From contig DKVL01000107.1 in NCBI GenBank assembly GCA_002491195.1, positions 10,837-74,836 of the forward strand: a stretch of 64,000 nt of DNA, in the 5' to 3' direction. This DNA comes from Lachnospiraceae bacterium UBA7179. Its GTDB lineage: Bacteria; Bacillota; Clostridia; Lachnospirales; Lachnospiraceae. The notes under the pieces are model-generated. The model was not told where the DNA came from and searched no databases. It saw nothing but the letters and a program-made list of their open reading frames with translations. The translations under genes were made by a program, and so were the position numbers. Positions 17,212-26,258 of this stretch are shown here, piece by piece. Position 1 is the first letter of the stretch. The number at the start of each line of letters is the position of its first letter.

Positions 17212-18909
17212 ATGGCAGCAACAGTAAGACTCCCGATGGGGATTGAAAATTTTGAAGAAATACGCACGAAAGACTTTTACTATATCGACAAGACCGGACT
17301 GATCCGGGACTTCCTGGAGAATTTTGGAAAAGTAAACCTGTTCACGCGGCCAAGGCGTTTTGGAAAGACGCTGAACATGAGTATGCTAAAATATTTTTTT
17401 GAAATCGGTAATAATAGTGCACTTTTCGACGGGCTTGCGATTTCCAGGGAAAAAGCGCTCTGTGAGAACTATATGGGAAAATTTCCTGTCATTTCTATTA
17501 CTTTAAAGGGTGTGAGCGGAAGAACGTTTGATGAGGCAAAAGGAATGCTGCGAAACATCATCGGAAACGAAGCAATGCGTTTCCAGTTTTTGCTGCAAAG
17601 CAATCATTTAACTGAGACAGAACGCAAACGTTATGGGGCATTGATCAGCTTGGACAAAACAGGCGCATATACCATATCTGACGATCTTTTAAAAGACAGT
17701 CTGCTGACCTTATCACAGCTCTTGAAGAAACATTATGGACAGGATACAGTCATTTTGATCGACGAGTACGATGTGCCGCTTGACAGGGCTTACCAATCAG
17801 GATACTACGATAACATGGTAGAACTGATCAAAAATTTGTTCGGAAATGCGATCAAGACAAATGACAGCCTTAACTTTGCAATATTAACCGGGTGCCTTAG
17901 AATATCTAAAGAAAGCATCTTTACAGGACTCAATAACTTCAAAGTTTACACAATCAATGATATGCTTTGCAATGAATATTTTGGTTTTACAGACAAGGAG
18001 ATCCAGGAGCTTCTTTGCTATTATGGATTCACGGAACACTATCCTGCCATCAGGGAATGGTATGACGGCTATCGGTTCGGCAGTCTGCACATTTACTGCC
18101 CGTGGGATGTCATCAACTATTGTGCGGATCTGCGCAGCGGCAACGCAAAAAAGCCGCAGAATTACTGGGTGAATACGAGCAGCAATGACATCATCCGACG
18201 TTTCATCGCCAGAGCGGATGTTTCCACCAGGGATGAGATCGAACTCCTGATCAACGGCGGCCATGTCAAAAAAATGATCCATCAGGAATTAACCTACCGG
18301 GATCTGGATTCGGATCTTGACAACCTCTGGAGCCTGCTCTTTACAACAGGATATCTGACACAGGACGGGAACGATGAGGACGAACTGTCAACGCTTGTCA
18401 TTCCCAACAGGGAAATTCACTGGATCTACGTTCAACAAATTCGGAAATGGTTTAAGGATGAGACAAAAAAAGATATGCAGAAACTGGAAAACTTCTGCCG
18501 GGCATTCATGGAAAATGACACTGCTGTCATCGAAAAGGAATTCACATCCTATCTGCGCAAGATGATCAGTATCCGCGATACCAGCGTCAAAAAGGGGATG
18601 AAAGAGAACTTTTATCATGGTATCCTGTTAGGGTTATTCGGAAACAAGAGCGATTGGAAGGTCAGATCCAATGCGGAATCAGGTGATGGGTACAGTGATA
18701 TCAGCATCGAGATCGAGGAGGAAGAGATCGGCATTGTCATTGAATTAAAATACGCCGAGAATGCTGCGTTTGACGATGCATGCCAGGAAGCTATGAAGCA
18801 GATTCGGGACAGGAATTATGAAGAGCCACTGATCGATGATGGCATGAAAACCATTTATCGGTATGGAATTGCGTGCTACAAAAAGCGTTGTAAGGTAATC
18901 ACTGATTAA
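17212..18909 (+). CDS. AAA-ATPase-like protein with PD-(D/E)XK nuclease domain (DUF1703)
   Basis: A 565-residue protein. The N-terminus has the family hallmark YYIDKTGLIRDFLE and a Walker A-like TRPRRFGKTLNMSML; VILIDEYDVPLD is the Walker B equivalent. The C-terminal 150 residues contain a PD-(D/E)XK-like core (GYSDISIEIEEEEIGIVIELKYAE). Such proteins are abundant and multi-copy in gut Firmicutes and Bacteroidetes; their job is unknown, perhaps linked to mobile elements. It stands alone, with a terminator 124 bases downstream. Confidence 0.85.
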   Translation: MAATVRLPMGIENFEEIRTKDFYYIDKTGLIRDFLENFGKVNLFTRPRRFGKTLNMSMLKYFFEIGNNSALFDGLAISREKALCENYMGKFPVISITLKGVSGRTFDEAKGMLRNIIGNEAMRFQFLLQSNHLTETERKRYGALISLDKTGAYTISDDLLKDSLLTLSQLLKKHYGQDTVILIDEYDVPLDRAYQSGYYDNMVELIKNLFGNAIKTNDSLNFAILTGCLRISKESIFTGLNNFKVYTINDMLCNEYFGFTDKEIQELLCYYGFTEHYPAIREWYDGYRFGSLHIYCPWDVINYCADLRSGNAKKPQNYWVNTSSNDIIRRFIARADVSTRDEIELLINGGHVKKMIHQELTYRDLDSDLDNLWSLLFTTGYLTQDGNDEDELSTLVIPNREIHWIYVQQIRKWFKDETKKDMQKLENFCRAFMENDTAVIEKEFTSYLRKMISIRDTSVKKGMKENFYHGILLGLFGNKSDWKVRSNAESGDGYSDISIEIEEEEIGIVIELKYAENAAFDDACQEAMKQIRDRNYEEPLIDDGMKTIYRYGIACYKKRCKVITD

Positions 18910-19033
18910 AAGCAAAATTTTGAATGGCACTGTTCCTCACGCCAGCTTGGTCTGCGGGTTTCCTCTGCCGTCTCGGTATGATCTCCATTTTGATCCTCTT
19001 CCAGCTGTGCAGGTTGGAGCTGTACACATAAAA

Positions 19034-19055
19034 AGTGGGTGGTTAACCACCCACT
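19034..19055. terminator. Palindromic terminator between convergent genes
   Basis: A perfect 22-bp palindrome centred on GGTTAACC, flanked by A-runs on the left and a T-rich stretch on the right. It lies 5 bases beyond the MATE gene stop and serves transcripts from both sides. The rest of the 18910-19059 gap shows no gene. Confidence 0.8.
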
Positions 19056-19059
19056 ACTT

Positions 19060-20424
19060 TTAAACAATTGTTTTATATTGTCGAAGCACTTTCCGCGCCG
19101 CCAGCGCAAACGTGATCGCATGCACGGTCAACGTGATCGTCCATGTGATGGGATAGGAGATGTAGATCGTGGTCAGACTGTGGTACTCCGGTATCTGAAA
19201 CACCGTCGCAATCCACAAAAGCCGCAGTCCACAGGCGCCGACCAGTGAGACGATCATCGGAATAATCGAATATCCGATCCCGCGCAACGCACCGACCAGC
19301 ACATCCATGACACCGCACAGCGCATACACGGAGCATATGATCCGCACACGCATCATTCCGGCCGCGACGACCTCCGCGCTTGAAGAGTAAATACCAAGCA
19401 GCGTTTCCCCGAAAAATACCGCCAGATTCCCAAGCAGTGTGCCTGTTATGACCACAAACAGCTCACCCGCAAACAATATTTTATAAATGCGCTTGTACTC
19501 CTTTGCCCCATAGTTCTGGCTTGTAAAGGATATCGTCGCCTGATAGAATGCGTTCATCGCCATATAGACAAAGCCTTCAATATTCGCAGCCGCAGAATTT
19601 CCCGCCACCGCGATATTTCCAAACGAGTTGACCGCTGACTGGATCACGACATTCGACAGCGAGAACACCGTTCCCTGAAATCCCGCCGGAAGACCAATCT
19701 GCATGATCTTTGCCAGCTTTTCCTTTGAGATGGAAAGCTCCTTAATTTCCAGATGAATGCCACCCTGTTCTCTCACAAGACAGCGCACCACCAGCAGGGC
19801 CGAGATCGTCTGCGAGATCACGGTCGCTATCCCGACTCCCGCCACACCCATATGACAGCCTATGACAAAGAACAGGTTCAATACCACATTCACGATGCCC
19901 GCGCTCAACAGGTAATAAAGCGGCCGCTTGGTATCACCGACAGCCCGGAGAATCGCGCTGCCAAAATTGTATACCATCATGGAAGACATGCCGAGAAAAT
20001 AAATCCTTAGATACAAGACTGCAAGCTCCAGCACCTCCGGCGGCGCCTGCATCAGCTCCAGAAGCCCGCGCGCACCGGCCAGACCGATCACAGTGAGGAG
20101 TACGCCGCTGTATATGCTCAGCAGCATCGAGGTATGTACGGTCTCCTTCAGGTCATGGTCCTTTTTCGCCCCGTAATACTGCGCCGTCAGCACATTGCTT
20201 CCCACAGACAGACCCACGAAAAGATTGGTCAGTAAATTAATGAGCGCCGTGTTAGAACCCACTGCTGCCAGCGCGTTATCTCCCGCAAACCGTCCTACCA
20301 CAACGATATCCGCCGCGTTAAACAGTAGCTGCAAAATGCTCGAACACATCAGAGGCAGTGCAAAAAAGAGCATTTTGCTGAACACAGAACCACTGCACAT
20401 GTCAATTTCGTACTTTTTATTCAT
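19060..20424 (-). CDS. MATE-family efflux transporter (first copy)
   Basis: A 454-residue polytopic protein with about 12 predicted helices. The MATE pattern is clear: MCSSILQLLFNAADIVVVGRFAGDNALAAVG at the first helices and the matching second half beginning GLPAGFQGTVFSLSNVVIQSAVNSFG. Such pumps export cationic drugs or metabolites using a Na+ or H+ gradient. It lies 45 bases downstream of a second MATE gene in the same direction; the two are only distantly alike, so the pair is not a recent duplication. Confidence 0.93.
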   Translation of the reverse strand: MNKKYEIDMCSGSVFSKMLFFALPLMCSSILQLLFNAADIVVVGRFAGDNALAAVGSNTALINLLTNLFVGLSVGSNVLTAQYYGAKKDHDLKETVHTSMLLSIYSGVLLTVIGLAGARGLLELMQAPPEVLELAVLYLRIYFLGMSSMMVYNFGSAILRAVGDTKRPLYYLLSAGIVNVVLNLFFVIGCHMGVAGVGIATVISQTISALLVVRCLVREQGGIHLEIKELSISKEKLAKIMQIGLPAGFQGTVFSLSNVVIQSAVNSFGNIAVAGNSAAANIEGFVYMAMNAFYQATISFTSQNYGAKEYKRIYKILFAGELFVVITGTLLGNLAVFFGETLLGIYSSSAEVVAAGMMRVRIICSVYALCGVMDVLVGALRGIGYSIIPMIVSLVGACGLRLLWIATVFQIPEYHSLTTIYISYPITWTITLTVHAITFALAARKVLRQYKTIV

Positions 20425-20469
20425 CTTGGTCCCTCTCCTCCCGTATCTTAATAATATGATACACAGTTC

Positions 20470-21816
20470 CTAACTGCGGTCTTTTATAACCGGATTCCTG
20501 AGCGTCATAACCGCCAGCGGTATCACCATCAGAAACCAGACCACCGGCTCCGTCCATATGATTCCCCAGTAACCAAACATCCTGACAAACACAAATGTAA
20601 ACACCAGTTTTCCAACCAGCTCAATAAAACTTGATAAAATGGGCGTTTTATAATCCCCAAAGCCCTGCATACAGTTTCGAAGAATCACGATAAACATCGT
20701 CACGATCAGAAAAGACATATCCACCCTCAAATAAGTCGTTCCCCAGTAGATAATCTCCTCGTTGTCCGAGCTTGTGATAAACCGAATCAGCCAGGGCGAA
20801 ACAGTATGTGCCAGAATAAAGACAATTCCATCCCACACAGCGCCCAGTATCAACACACTTTTCATTCCCTGCCGGATCCGGTCATAGCGGCCCGCACCGT
20901 AATTCTGCCCGCAGTATGTAGCCATCGAGGAACCGAGAACGCTCACAGGCAATCCCCAGATCTCACACACCTTGCGCGCCGCAGTGTGCGCCACGATAAT
21001 ATCTGTCCCCAGTTGATTGATACCGCTCTGCAGTACCAGTGTGCCGAAATTCACCAGACTCGACATCAGACCCATGGACAATCCGCTCTGATATAAAGAC
21101 AGGACCCTGTCCTTTGAAAGGGCAAAATGTTCTCTCGAAAGGTGCAGGATCGGAAAACCCTGGCGGATCCGAATCAGACAGAGCACAACCGAAAGCGTCT
21201 GCGAGAGCAGTGTCGCCACCGCCGCGCCCCGCACTCCCATGCCAAAGCCAAGGATAAACAGATAATCCAGCGCGACATTTGTCAGCGCCGCGATCACCAG
21301 AAAGATCAGCGGCGTAAGTGAATCGCCAATCGCGCGGAGTGTGTTCGCGCATAAATTATACGCCAGTGTCACAAACATTCCCCACACCAGCAGCGTGATG
21401 TAGGACAATGCCATCTCCATCTGCTCTGGCGGCACATTCAACAGCGTCAAGATCGGCCGGATCAATATGGCAACTGCTGTGATGATAACCGCAGCCGTTG
21501 AAAAGCCAAGAACAATTGATCCCGCCACATTTTCCTTCAGCCTCGCCTCCTCCCCACTCCCATAAAAACGCGCCGTCAGCACGCTAAAGCCGAGGCTCAA
21601 TCCATTAAAAAATCCCGTGAGCAGCGTATACAGAACAGACACCGAACCCACGGCCGCCAGCGCGGTCTCCCCCAGAATGCGTCCCACGATCTTTGTGTCC
21701 ACAAGGCTGTAACAGATCTGAAACAGATTTCCCAGAAACACCGGAATGGCAAACAGCAGAATCAGTTTCACCGGTCTGCCCTCGGTGAGATTTAATGCAG
21801 TTTTTGATGTTTTCAT
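20470..21816 (-). CDS. MATE-family efflux transporter (second copy)
   Basis: A 448-residue MATE protein: VFLGNLFQICYSLVDTKIVGRILGETALAAVGSVS in the first half and GLSMGLMSSLVNFGTLVLQSGINQLG opening the second half. About 12 helices are expected. Its start codon directly abuts the stop of the upstream methyltransferase gene, which implies co-transcription and perhaps coupled translation. The stop region overlaps a copy of the ACAGTTCCT repeat word (20463-20471). Substrate unknown. Confidence 0.93.
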   Translation of the reverse strand: MKTSKTALNLTEGRPVKLILLFAIPVFLGNLFQICYSLVDTKIVGRILGETALAAVGSVSVLYTLLTGFFNGLSLGFSVLTARFYGSGEEARLKENVAGSIVLGFSTAAVIITAVAILIRPILTLLNVPPEQMEMALSYITLLVWGMFVTLAYNLCANTLRAIGDSLTPLIFLVIAALTNVALDYLFILGFGMGVRGAAVATLLSQTLSVVLCLIRIRQGFPILHLSREHFALSKDRVLSLYQSGLSMGLMSSLVNFGTLVLQSGINQLGTDIIVAHTAARKVCEIWGLPVSVLGSSMATYCGQNYGAGRYDRIRQGMKSVLILGAVWDGIVFILAHTVSPWLIRFITSSDNEEIIYWGTTYLRVDMSFLIVTMFIVILRNCMQGFGDYKTPILSSFIELVGKLVFTFVFVRMFGYWGIIWTEPVVWFLMVIPLAVMTLRNPVIKDRS

Positions 21817-23382
21817 TTATTTCCTTAGTCCTTTCGGATAATGATTCTTCATGACCTGTCCTGCAAGTTTTCCCCAACCGATGCTGTAACCCTGACAGGT
21901 CATCAGATACCACCCTTTTTCTCCGCTGTGATTCAAAGTCATTCCGCCCAGATACGCCCTTGCAGTCTCGTCATCTCCAAGCTCCATTGACTGCTTCACG
22001 TCCTCCTTTTTCAGCGCCAGCGCCAATGCATGGGAAGGCTCAAACCGGTTTTTCTTGAGCGTGCCAAGATGCAGACCTGCACGCAGCACCTTGAGCCCCT
22101 GGATTGACGGCATATTTCGCGGCATCAGGAAAAGCTGGTCGCCAAATTTCAAGAAACCGTCCTCTGCTTTTTCCAGAAAATCAATCGTTAACGTCTCCTG
22201 CTGAAACTGCAGAAAGTCCTTTACTTCCTTTCCATGGATCCCTGTCTGCAATCCGTTTTGCAAAAAGCCCTGATACCCGTCTGACACTTCGCCCTGTTTT
22301 TGCAGCACAGCAAGATAATGCCCCTCCCCATGAACCAGGTGCGGAAACAGTCTGATCGTGTACTTTAATGCCTCTATAGGATCCATGCGGCCATTATCAT
22401 CACGAACCTTACAGTTCTTACCCACACAGCTGCTTTCCTGTTCTACCAGACCTCTATTGCCTTGCGCATTACCGCACCCTGCCAAAGCACCGCTATCACA
22501 ACACTTCCCATGCTCTGCCACAACGCTGCCCTTATCATATTCCGCACCATAAAATGCCCATTGGGGAACGCCCTCTGACATTCCGTCATATTTATGTACT
22601 GGCACGATTTGATATTCCGAATGGCGCTCCAAAAAACGCGCAACGCTCCCTTCGTTCTCTGCAGGCGCAAACGTACAAGTCGAGTACACCAGCCTTCCGC
22701 CCGGACGGAGCATCCGGTCTGCACAGTCAAGGATCTCATCCTGCCTGTCCGCACAGAGCTGGACATTCGCAAGACTCCACTCGCCGCACGCCTCCTCGTT
22801 CTTTCGGAACATTCCCTCGCCGGAACAGGGAGCATCCACCAGAATACGGTCGAAATATTCTCCAAATATTTCCGCCAAATGCTGTGGTGTCTCATTGGTG
22901 ACAAGGGCATTTCGTATCCCCATACGCTCCACATTTTCAGAGAGAATCTTCGCCCGTACCGGATGAATCTCATTGCACACGAGAAGCCCCTCATTCTGCA
23001 TATAAGAAGCAATCTGCGTCGTTTTCCCCCCGGGTGCTGCGCACAGGTCGAGAATGCGCTCTCCCGGTTTTGCTTCCAGATAGGCAGCCGGCGCCATGGC
23101 ACTCGGCTCCTGTATGTAATAAACACCCGCCTCATGAAGTGGATGCCTGCCAGGTGTTTCACTGGAATCATAATAAAAACCATTTTTCTCCCACGGAACA
23201 GATACTGCGTCCGAGCGCGAAAAAAACGGTGCCCTCCGCAGAAAATCGTCCGCTGTACCCTTCAGCACATTCACCCGAAGCGCCTGATATTTTTCTTCAT
23301 CGTAACTACGCAGGAAAGCAGGATACGCTTCCCCAAGCATATCCTGCATTCTCGTCGTAAAATCCTGTGGTAATAAAATCAT
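21817..23382 (-). CDS. RsmF-like 16S rRNA cytosine-C5 methyltransferase
   Basis: The start at 23382 (MILLPQDF) has GGAGG about ten bases upstream, giving 521 residues. The SAM-dependent RsmB/RsmF core is intact: DLCAAPGGKTTQIAS, DAPCSGEGMF with the releasing Cys, and YSTCTFAPAENE with the catalytic Cys. A C-terminal PUA-like RNA-binding region follows (LKVLRAGLHLGTLKKNRFEPSHALA). An extra Gly/Cys-rich stretch of about 50 residues after the core (HGKCCDSGALAGCGNAQG) is unusual and may be an insertion. It should methylate a cytosine of 16S rRNA using SAM. Confidence 0.88.
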   Translation of the reverse strand: MILLPQDFTTRMQDMLGEAYPAFLRSYDEEKYQALRVNVLKGTADDFLRRAPFFSRSDAVSVPWEKNGFYYDSSETPGRHPLHEAGVYYIQEPSAMAPAAYLEAKPGERILDLCAAPGGKTTQIASYMQNEGLLVCNEIHPVRAKILSENVERMGIRNALVTNETPQHLAEIFGEYFDRILVDAPCSGEGMFRKNEEACGEWSLANVQLCADRQDEILDCADRMLRPGGRLVYSTCTFAPAENEGSVARFLERHSEYQIVPVHKYDGMSEGVPQWAFYGAEYDKGSVVAEHGKCCDSGALAGCGNAQGNRGLVEQESSCVGKNCKVRDDNGRMDPIEALKYTIRLFPHLVHGEGHYLAVLQKQGEVSDGYQGFLQNGLQTGIHGKEVKDFLQFQQETLTIDFLEKAEDGFLKFGDQLFLMPRNMPSIQGLKVLRAGLHLGTLKKNRFEPSHALALALKKEDVKQSMELGDDETARAYLGGMTLNHSGEKGWYLMTCQGYSIGWGKLAGQVMKNHYPKGLRK

Positions 23383-23400
23383 ACAATACATATCCTCCAA

Positions 23401-23640
23401 ATGTGTAATCGATCAACCTTACCGAACTATTACACATCAAACCATGCAAAGCACTACACTGAACTGTAACCAAATATTGTAACAGTTCCGCCTTCGGCTT
23501 CCTGTTACAAGCATCAAGCCATGCAAAAACCGCTTCGCGGTTGGCTTGATGCATCTCAACCACTACGCATTCTTACGGACTTTGCAGCGTAGTGCAAAGT
23601 CCTAGGCTGAACTGTAACCAAATATTACTAAAAACATCTC
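23401..23640. repeat. Nested-hairpin repeat region with GTTACAGTTCA motifs
   Basis: No convincing gene lies here. CTGAACTGTAACCAAATATT occurs twice as a direct repeat (from about 23459 and 23612). Between the copies are hairpins: GTAACAG/CTGTTAC (about 23488-23514), GCATCAAGCC/GGCTTGATGC enclosing AACCGCTTCGCGGTT (about 23508-23551), CACTACGC/GCGTAGTG and GGACTTTGCA/TGCAAAGTCC (about 23577-23604). The same GTTACWGTTCA word bounds the repeats at 55738-55846 and resembles 59368-59533. It is probably a mosaic of non-coding palindromic elements. Confidence 0.65.
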
Positions 23641-23707
23641 ATTCTACTTGACAAAACCGAATTTATATGCTAATGTGTAGAAAAGGAAGCGGTTTTGTAC
23701 CATTTGG

Positions 23708-24227
23708 CTATGAAATAGTCTTGAGTGGGTTACCTGCTTCTTTTTTTATATCAACCAAATCATAGAGATACATCTTTCCTCCCAAAGTACAGTTAACCAC
23801 CAGACATCCAGTATATACATTATACTGATTTGTCTTTTTCTCATTATCATAAATCGGCAGTGCAAACCGCGTCGTATAATAATACCATCCATTTCTGGCA
23901 TCTGTGCTATGTTTCTCTTTATGATTTTCCCGAAATGTTTTATTTGTGGCAATTTCTATCAATTCCCTGCGCTGCATTGGCTTTCGCCTTAGCCCGTGCA
24001 CCTTTTGACTTTCTTGTATATTTTGAACCTGCAAACTCATCCGGAAAGTTTGTTCCCAAATATATTCTGTCCCCACTGTCTGTCACAACAGCATTTTCAC
24101 CCACATACTGTTTCAAATAGAACTCGACTTCATCCCAATCAATATTTTGCTTATTTGCAAAGAGTATATCAGGAATCACAACCACTTTGCTGCCATCCCC
24201 ATCCTGTATTACTTCTAATTTTTTCAT
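23708..24227 (-). pseudogene. Frameshifted small protein of mobile-element type
   Basis: Two overlapping minus-strand frames together make one protein of about 170 residues. Frame one (24227 to 23940) reads MKKLEVIQDGDGSKVVVIPD through DWDEVEFYLKQYVGE, DEFAGSKYT and AKAKANAAQGI, then meets a stop. Frame two resumes with LIEIATNKTFRENHKEKH, RNGWYYYTTRFALPIYD and MYLYDLVDIKKE. This conserved family is common in Lachnospiraceae mobile regions and, from memory, resembles a domain found in large polyvalent phage/ICE proteins. The break lies near 23960; a small deletion between two GGAATT-like words would explain it. Confidence 0.65.
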
Positions 24228-24284
24228 ATACCTGCTTCCTCTTTTGCCTGCATTATTACTAATTTCTATAGAGTATGTTTCATC

Positions 24285-25229
24285 TCACACAATTAATCCC
24301 TTGCTCTCGTCACATCCAAGAATGATATTGAGACATTGCACCGCCGCTCCTGACGCACCTTTTCCAAGGTTGTCAAAACGCGTGCTGACAAGCAGCCTGT
24401 CCTCATTTCCCGTCACATAGATCTCAATGCCATCCCAGCCGGAGCATGTATTTCCAGCTAAGAATCCGTTATAGTCCGCTTCTTTGCCAAAAGGCATCAC
24501 CTTGACAAACTGCTCTCCTTGAAAATATTCTGCAAACATCTCATGTACCTTCTCAGGCGTCGGCTTATCCTTGAGCAGATCCGTATAAAACTGCAGTGTG
24601 ACCACCATGCCACTGTAGTAATCGCAGATTAAGGGAGAAAACAAAGGTGTCTTTTCAAGCCCCGTGATCTTCTGCATCTCCTTCAGATGCTTATGGTTCT
24701 GATTCAGCGCATACTCCCTCGGCGCGTCAAGTTCCTGATCCCGCCCGTCCGCCTCGTATACTGCGATCGTCTTCTTGCCTGCCCCACTGTAGCCCGACAT
24801 CGCAAACGCCGCTACCGGATAATCCTTCGGAAGGATTCCCTCTGTGATCATCGGATATGCGATCGTGATAAAGCCTGTTGCATAACAGCCAGGAACTGCA
24901 ATTCTCTTTCCCGTTCTGATTGCTTCTCTGTGCGCCTTGGAAAGCTCTGGATAACCATATGCCCAACCGGGTTCCGTGCGGTGCGCTGTCGATGTGTCAA
25001 TGATGATCGTGTTGTCATTCCCGACCATCGCCACAGCCTCCCTCGCCGCCGCGTCAGGCAGGCACAGGAATGTGATATCCGACGCGTTGATATATTTCCT
25101 GATCTCCTCCGGATCTTTCCTTAGCTCTGACGGAATCTTTAAAATCTCTATATCATCCCTTCCCTCAAAGCGCTCAAAGATGCGCAGCCCAGTCGTTCCC
25201 TCACTTCCATCGATAAATACTTTTTTCAT
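24285..25229 (-). CDS. argC: N-acetyl-gamma-glutamyl-phosphate reductase
   Basis: A 314-residue NADPH-dependent enzyme of the third step of arginine synthesis, reducing N-acetylglutamyl phosphate to the semialdehyde. GSEGTTGLRIFERF at the N-terminus is the nucleotide-binding loop and Cys115 in VPGCYATG is the catalytic thiol. Its length and sequence fit the short (type 2) ArgC. Ribosome site GAGGAG precedes the ATG. Unlike the usual argCJBD operon, it stands alone with its own promoter at 25265-25293, about 27 kb from argD. Confidence 0.95.
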   Translation of the reverse strand: MKKVFIDGSEGTTGLRIFERFEGRDDIEILKIPSELRKDPEEIRKYINASDITFLCLPDAAAREAVAMVGNDNTIIIDTSTAHRTEPGWAYGYPELSKAHREAIRTGKRIAVPGCYATGFITIAYPMITEGILPKDYPVAAFAMSGYSGAGKKTIAVYEADGRDQELDAPREYALNQNHKHLKEMQKITGLEKTPLFSPLICDYYSGMVVTLQFYTDLLKDKPTPEKVHEMFAEYFQGEQFVKVMPFGKEADYNGFLAGNTCSGWDGIEIYVTGNEDRLLVSTRFDNLGKGASGAAVQCLNIILGCDESKGLIV

Positions 25230-25264
25230 TTGGATTCTCCTCTGTCATTCTATTCAATATACCT

Positions 25265-25293
25265 ATCATAAAGCGATTGCGGGGAAAAGTCAA
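25265..25293 (-). promoter_or_regulatory. argC promoter
   Basis: TTGACT (25293-25288), a 17-base spacer and TATGAT (25270-25265) on the minus strand, 36 bases before the argC start. A weak ARG-box-like TTGAATAGAATGAC follows near 25244-25257, where a bound arginine repressor would overlap the transcript start. An ACAGTTCCT repeat word is at 25345-25353 in the same gap (25230-25401), which holds no gene. Confidence 0.65.
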
Positions 25294-25401
25294 ATACATC
25301 TAAAAAAACTGCCTGTCGTTCTGTCCGGTAACACTCATTTTCCTACAGTTCCTTACCAGACATGACCAACAGACAGATCAAACAACAATTTGTATTTATT
25401 T

Positions 25402-26235
25402 TTACAGATAAATAATATTCTCCGGCGGAATTTGCTTCGGTTTGCTATGGGCCTGATCAAACGCCTGCTGCTCTTCCTCTGCCTGTTCAAAGTCATAAAC
25501 CGTTTTTCCATACACCCATTCCAGAAACGTATCAAAATCCTGAAACCAGAAATCGCCCATCACGCTTTCATCCTCAAATTCTTCTCTTGATTCCGCATCC
25601 CACGCATTGTTCATCTCATGATCCCAGCTCTGTACTTCGCCCGTCTCACAATCGAGGAGCACTAGGTCGCCATTGTCAAGATTCCCAAGATGCATCCTTC
25701 CAATCTTCTCAAAATATCCAAGTGAAAATGGTTCGCTGGGATTGTTGATACCGAAGAAATCAATCTGTACATCTCCGATCAGATCTTCATCCTGTTCCAG
25801 CTCATCATCGCTGTAGTCAATATATTTCCCTGTGGACTTATCATAGCGCCCCTGATAACCATAATCTTCTGAGACAATATACTTCGGATAAAAACGCTCC
25901 TGCAGAACGGTATAGCCCTGCAGATACTCGCAGAACATCCGGGGCAGTGTAACATTGTTTTCCCGTTCAAAGGCTGCAATCTGCTCATCTGTCACTTCGG
26001 ATTCCAGTATTTTCCACCTCAGAGTATGGTTATGCTTTTCATCCAATTCAAATACCTGATGATCCGTTAGATATTCCGGAACCTCCGCTTCTGTCAAGTC
26101 CTTATTTCCCAGTATGTACAGACGGTTCACCCTGTCCCCGCCCCCTGATGCACGTCTTACATTTTTGATATAAACATTCTGGGGATTCTCTTTCAGATAA
26201 TCCTCATACAATTTTAATAACTGCGCTTTCTGCAT
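25402..26235 (-). CDS. SMI1/KNR4 (SUKH) family protein, copy 1
   Basis: A 277-residue acidic cytoplasmic protein after GGAAGG. The SMI1/KNR4 core is visible as TDEQIAAFERENNVTLPRMFCEYLQGY and, later, IGRMHLGNLDNGDLVLLDCETGEVQSWDHE, ending FWFQDFDTFLEWVYG. The N-terminal 80 residues (LLKLYEDYLKENPQN) are shared with the next gene. SUKH proteins are often immunity proteins for polymorphic toxins, but no toxin is adjacent. It is a tandem paralogue of 26259-27089. Confidence 0.8.
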   Translation of the reverse strand: MQKAQLLKLYEDYLKENPQNVYIKNVRRASGGGDRVNRLYILGNKDLTEAEVPEYLTDHQVFELDEKHNHTLRWKILESEVTDEQIAAFERENNVTLPRMFCEYLQGYTVLQERFYPKYIVSEDYGYQGRYDKSTGKYIDYSDDELEQDEDLIGDVQIDFFGINNPSEPFSLGYFEKIGRMHLGNLDNGDLVLLDCETGEVQSWDHEMNNAWDAESREEFEDESVMGDFWFQDFDTFLEWVYGKTVYDFEQAEEEQQAFDQAHSKPKQIPPENIIYL

Positions 26236-26258
26236 ACCAATCCTTCCTTTCCGAACTT

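Noticed and set aside
23306..23563. An 85-codon minus-strand frame upstream of the methyltransferase gene
   Set aside because: It overlaps the methyltransferase start in another frame and is made mostly of palindromic repeat sequence; no ribosome site.
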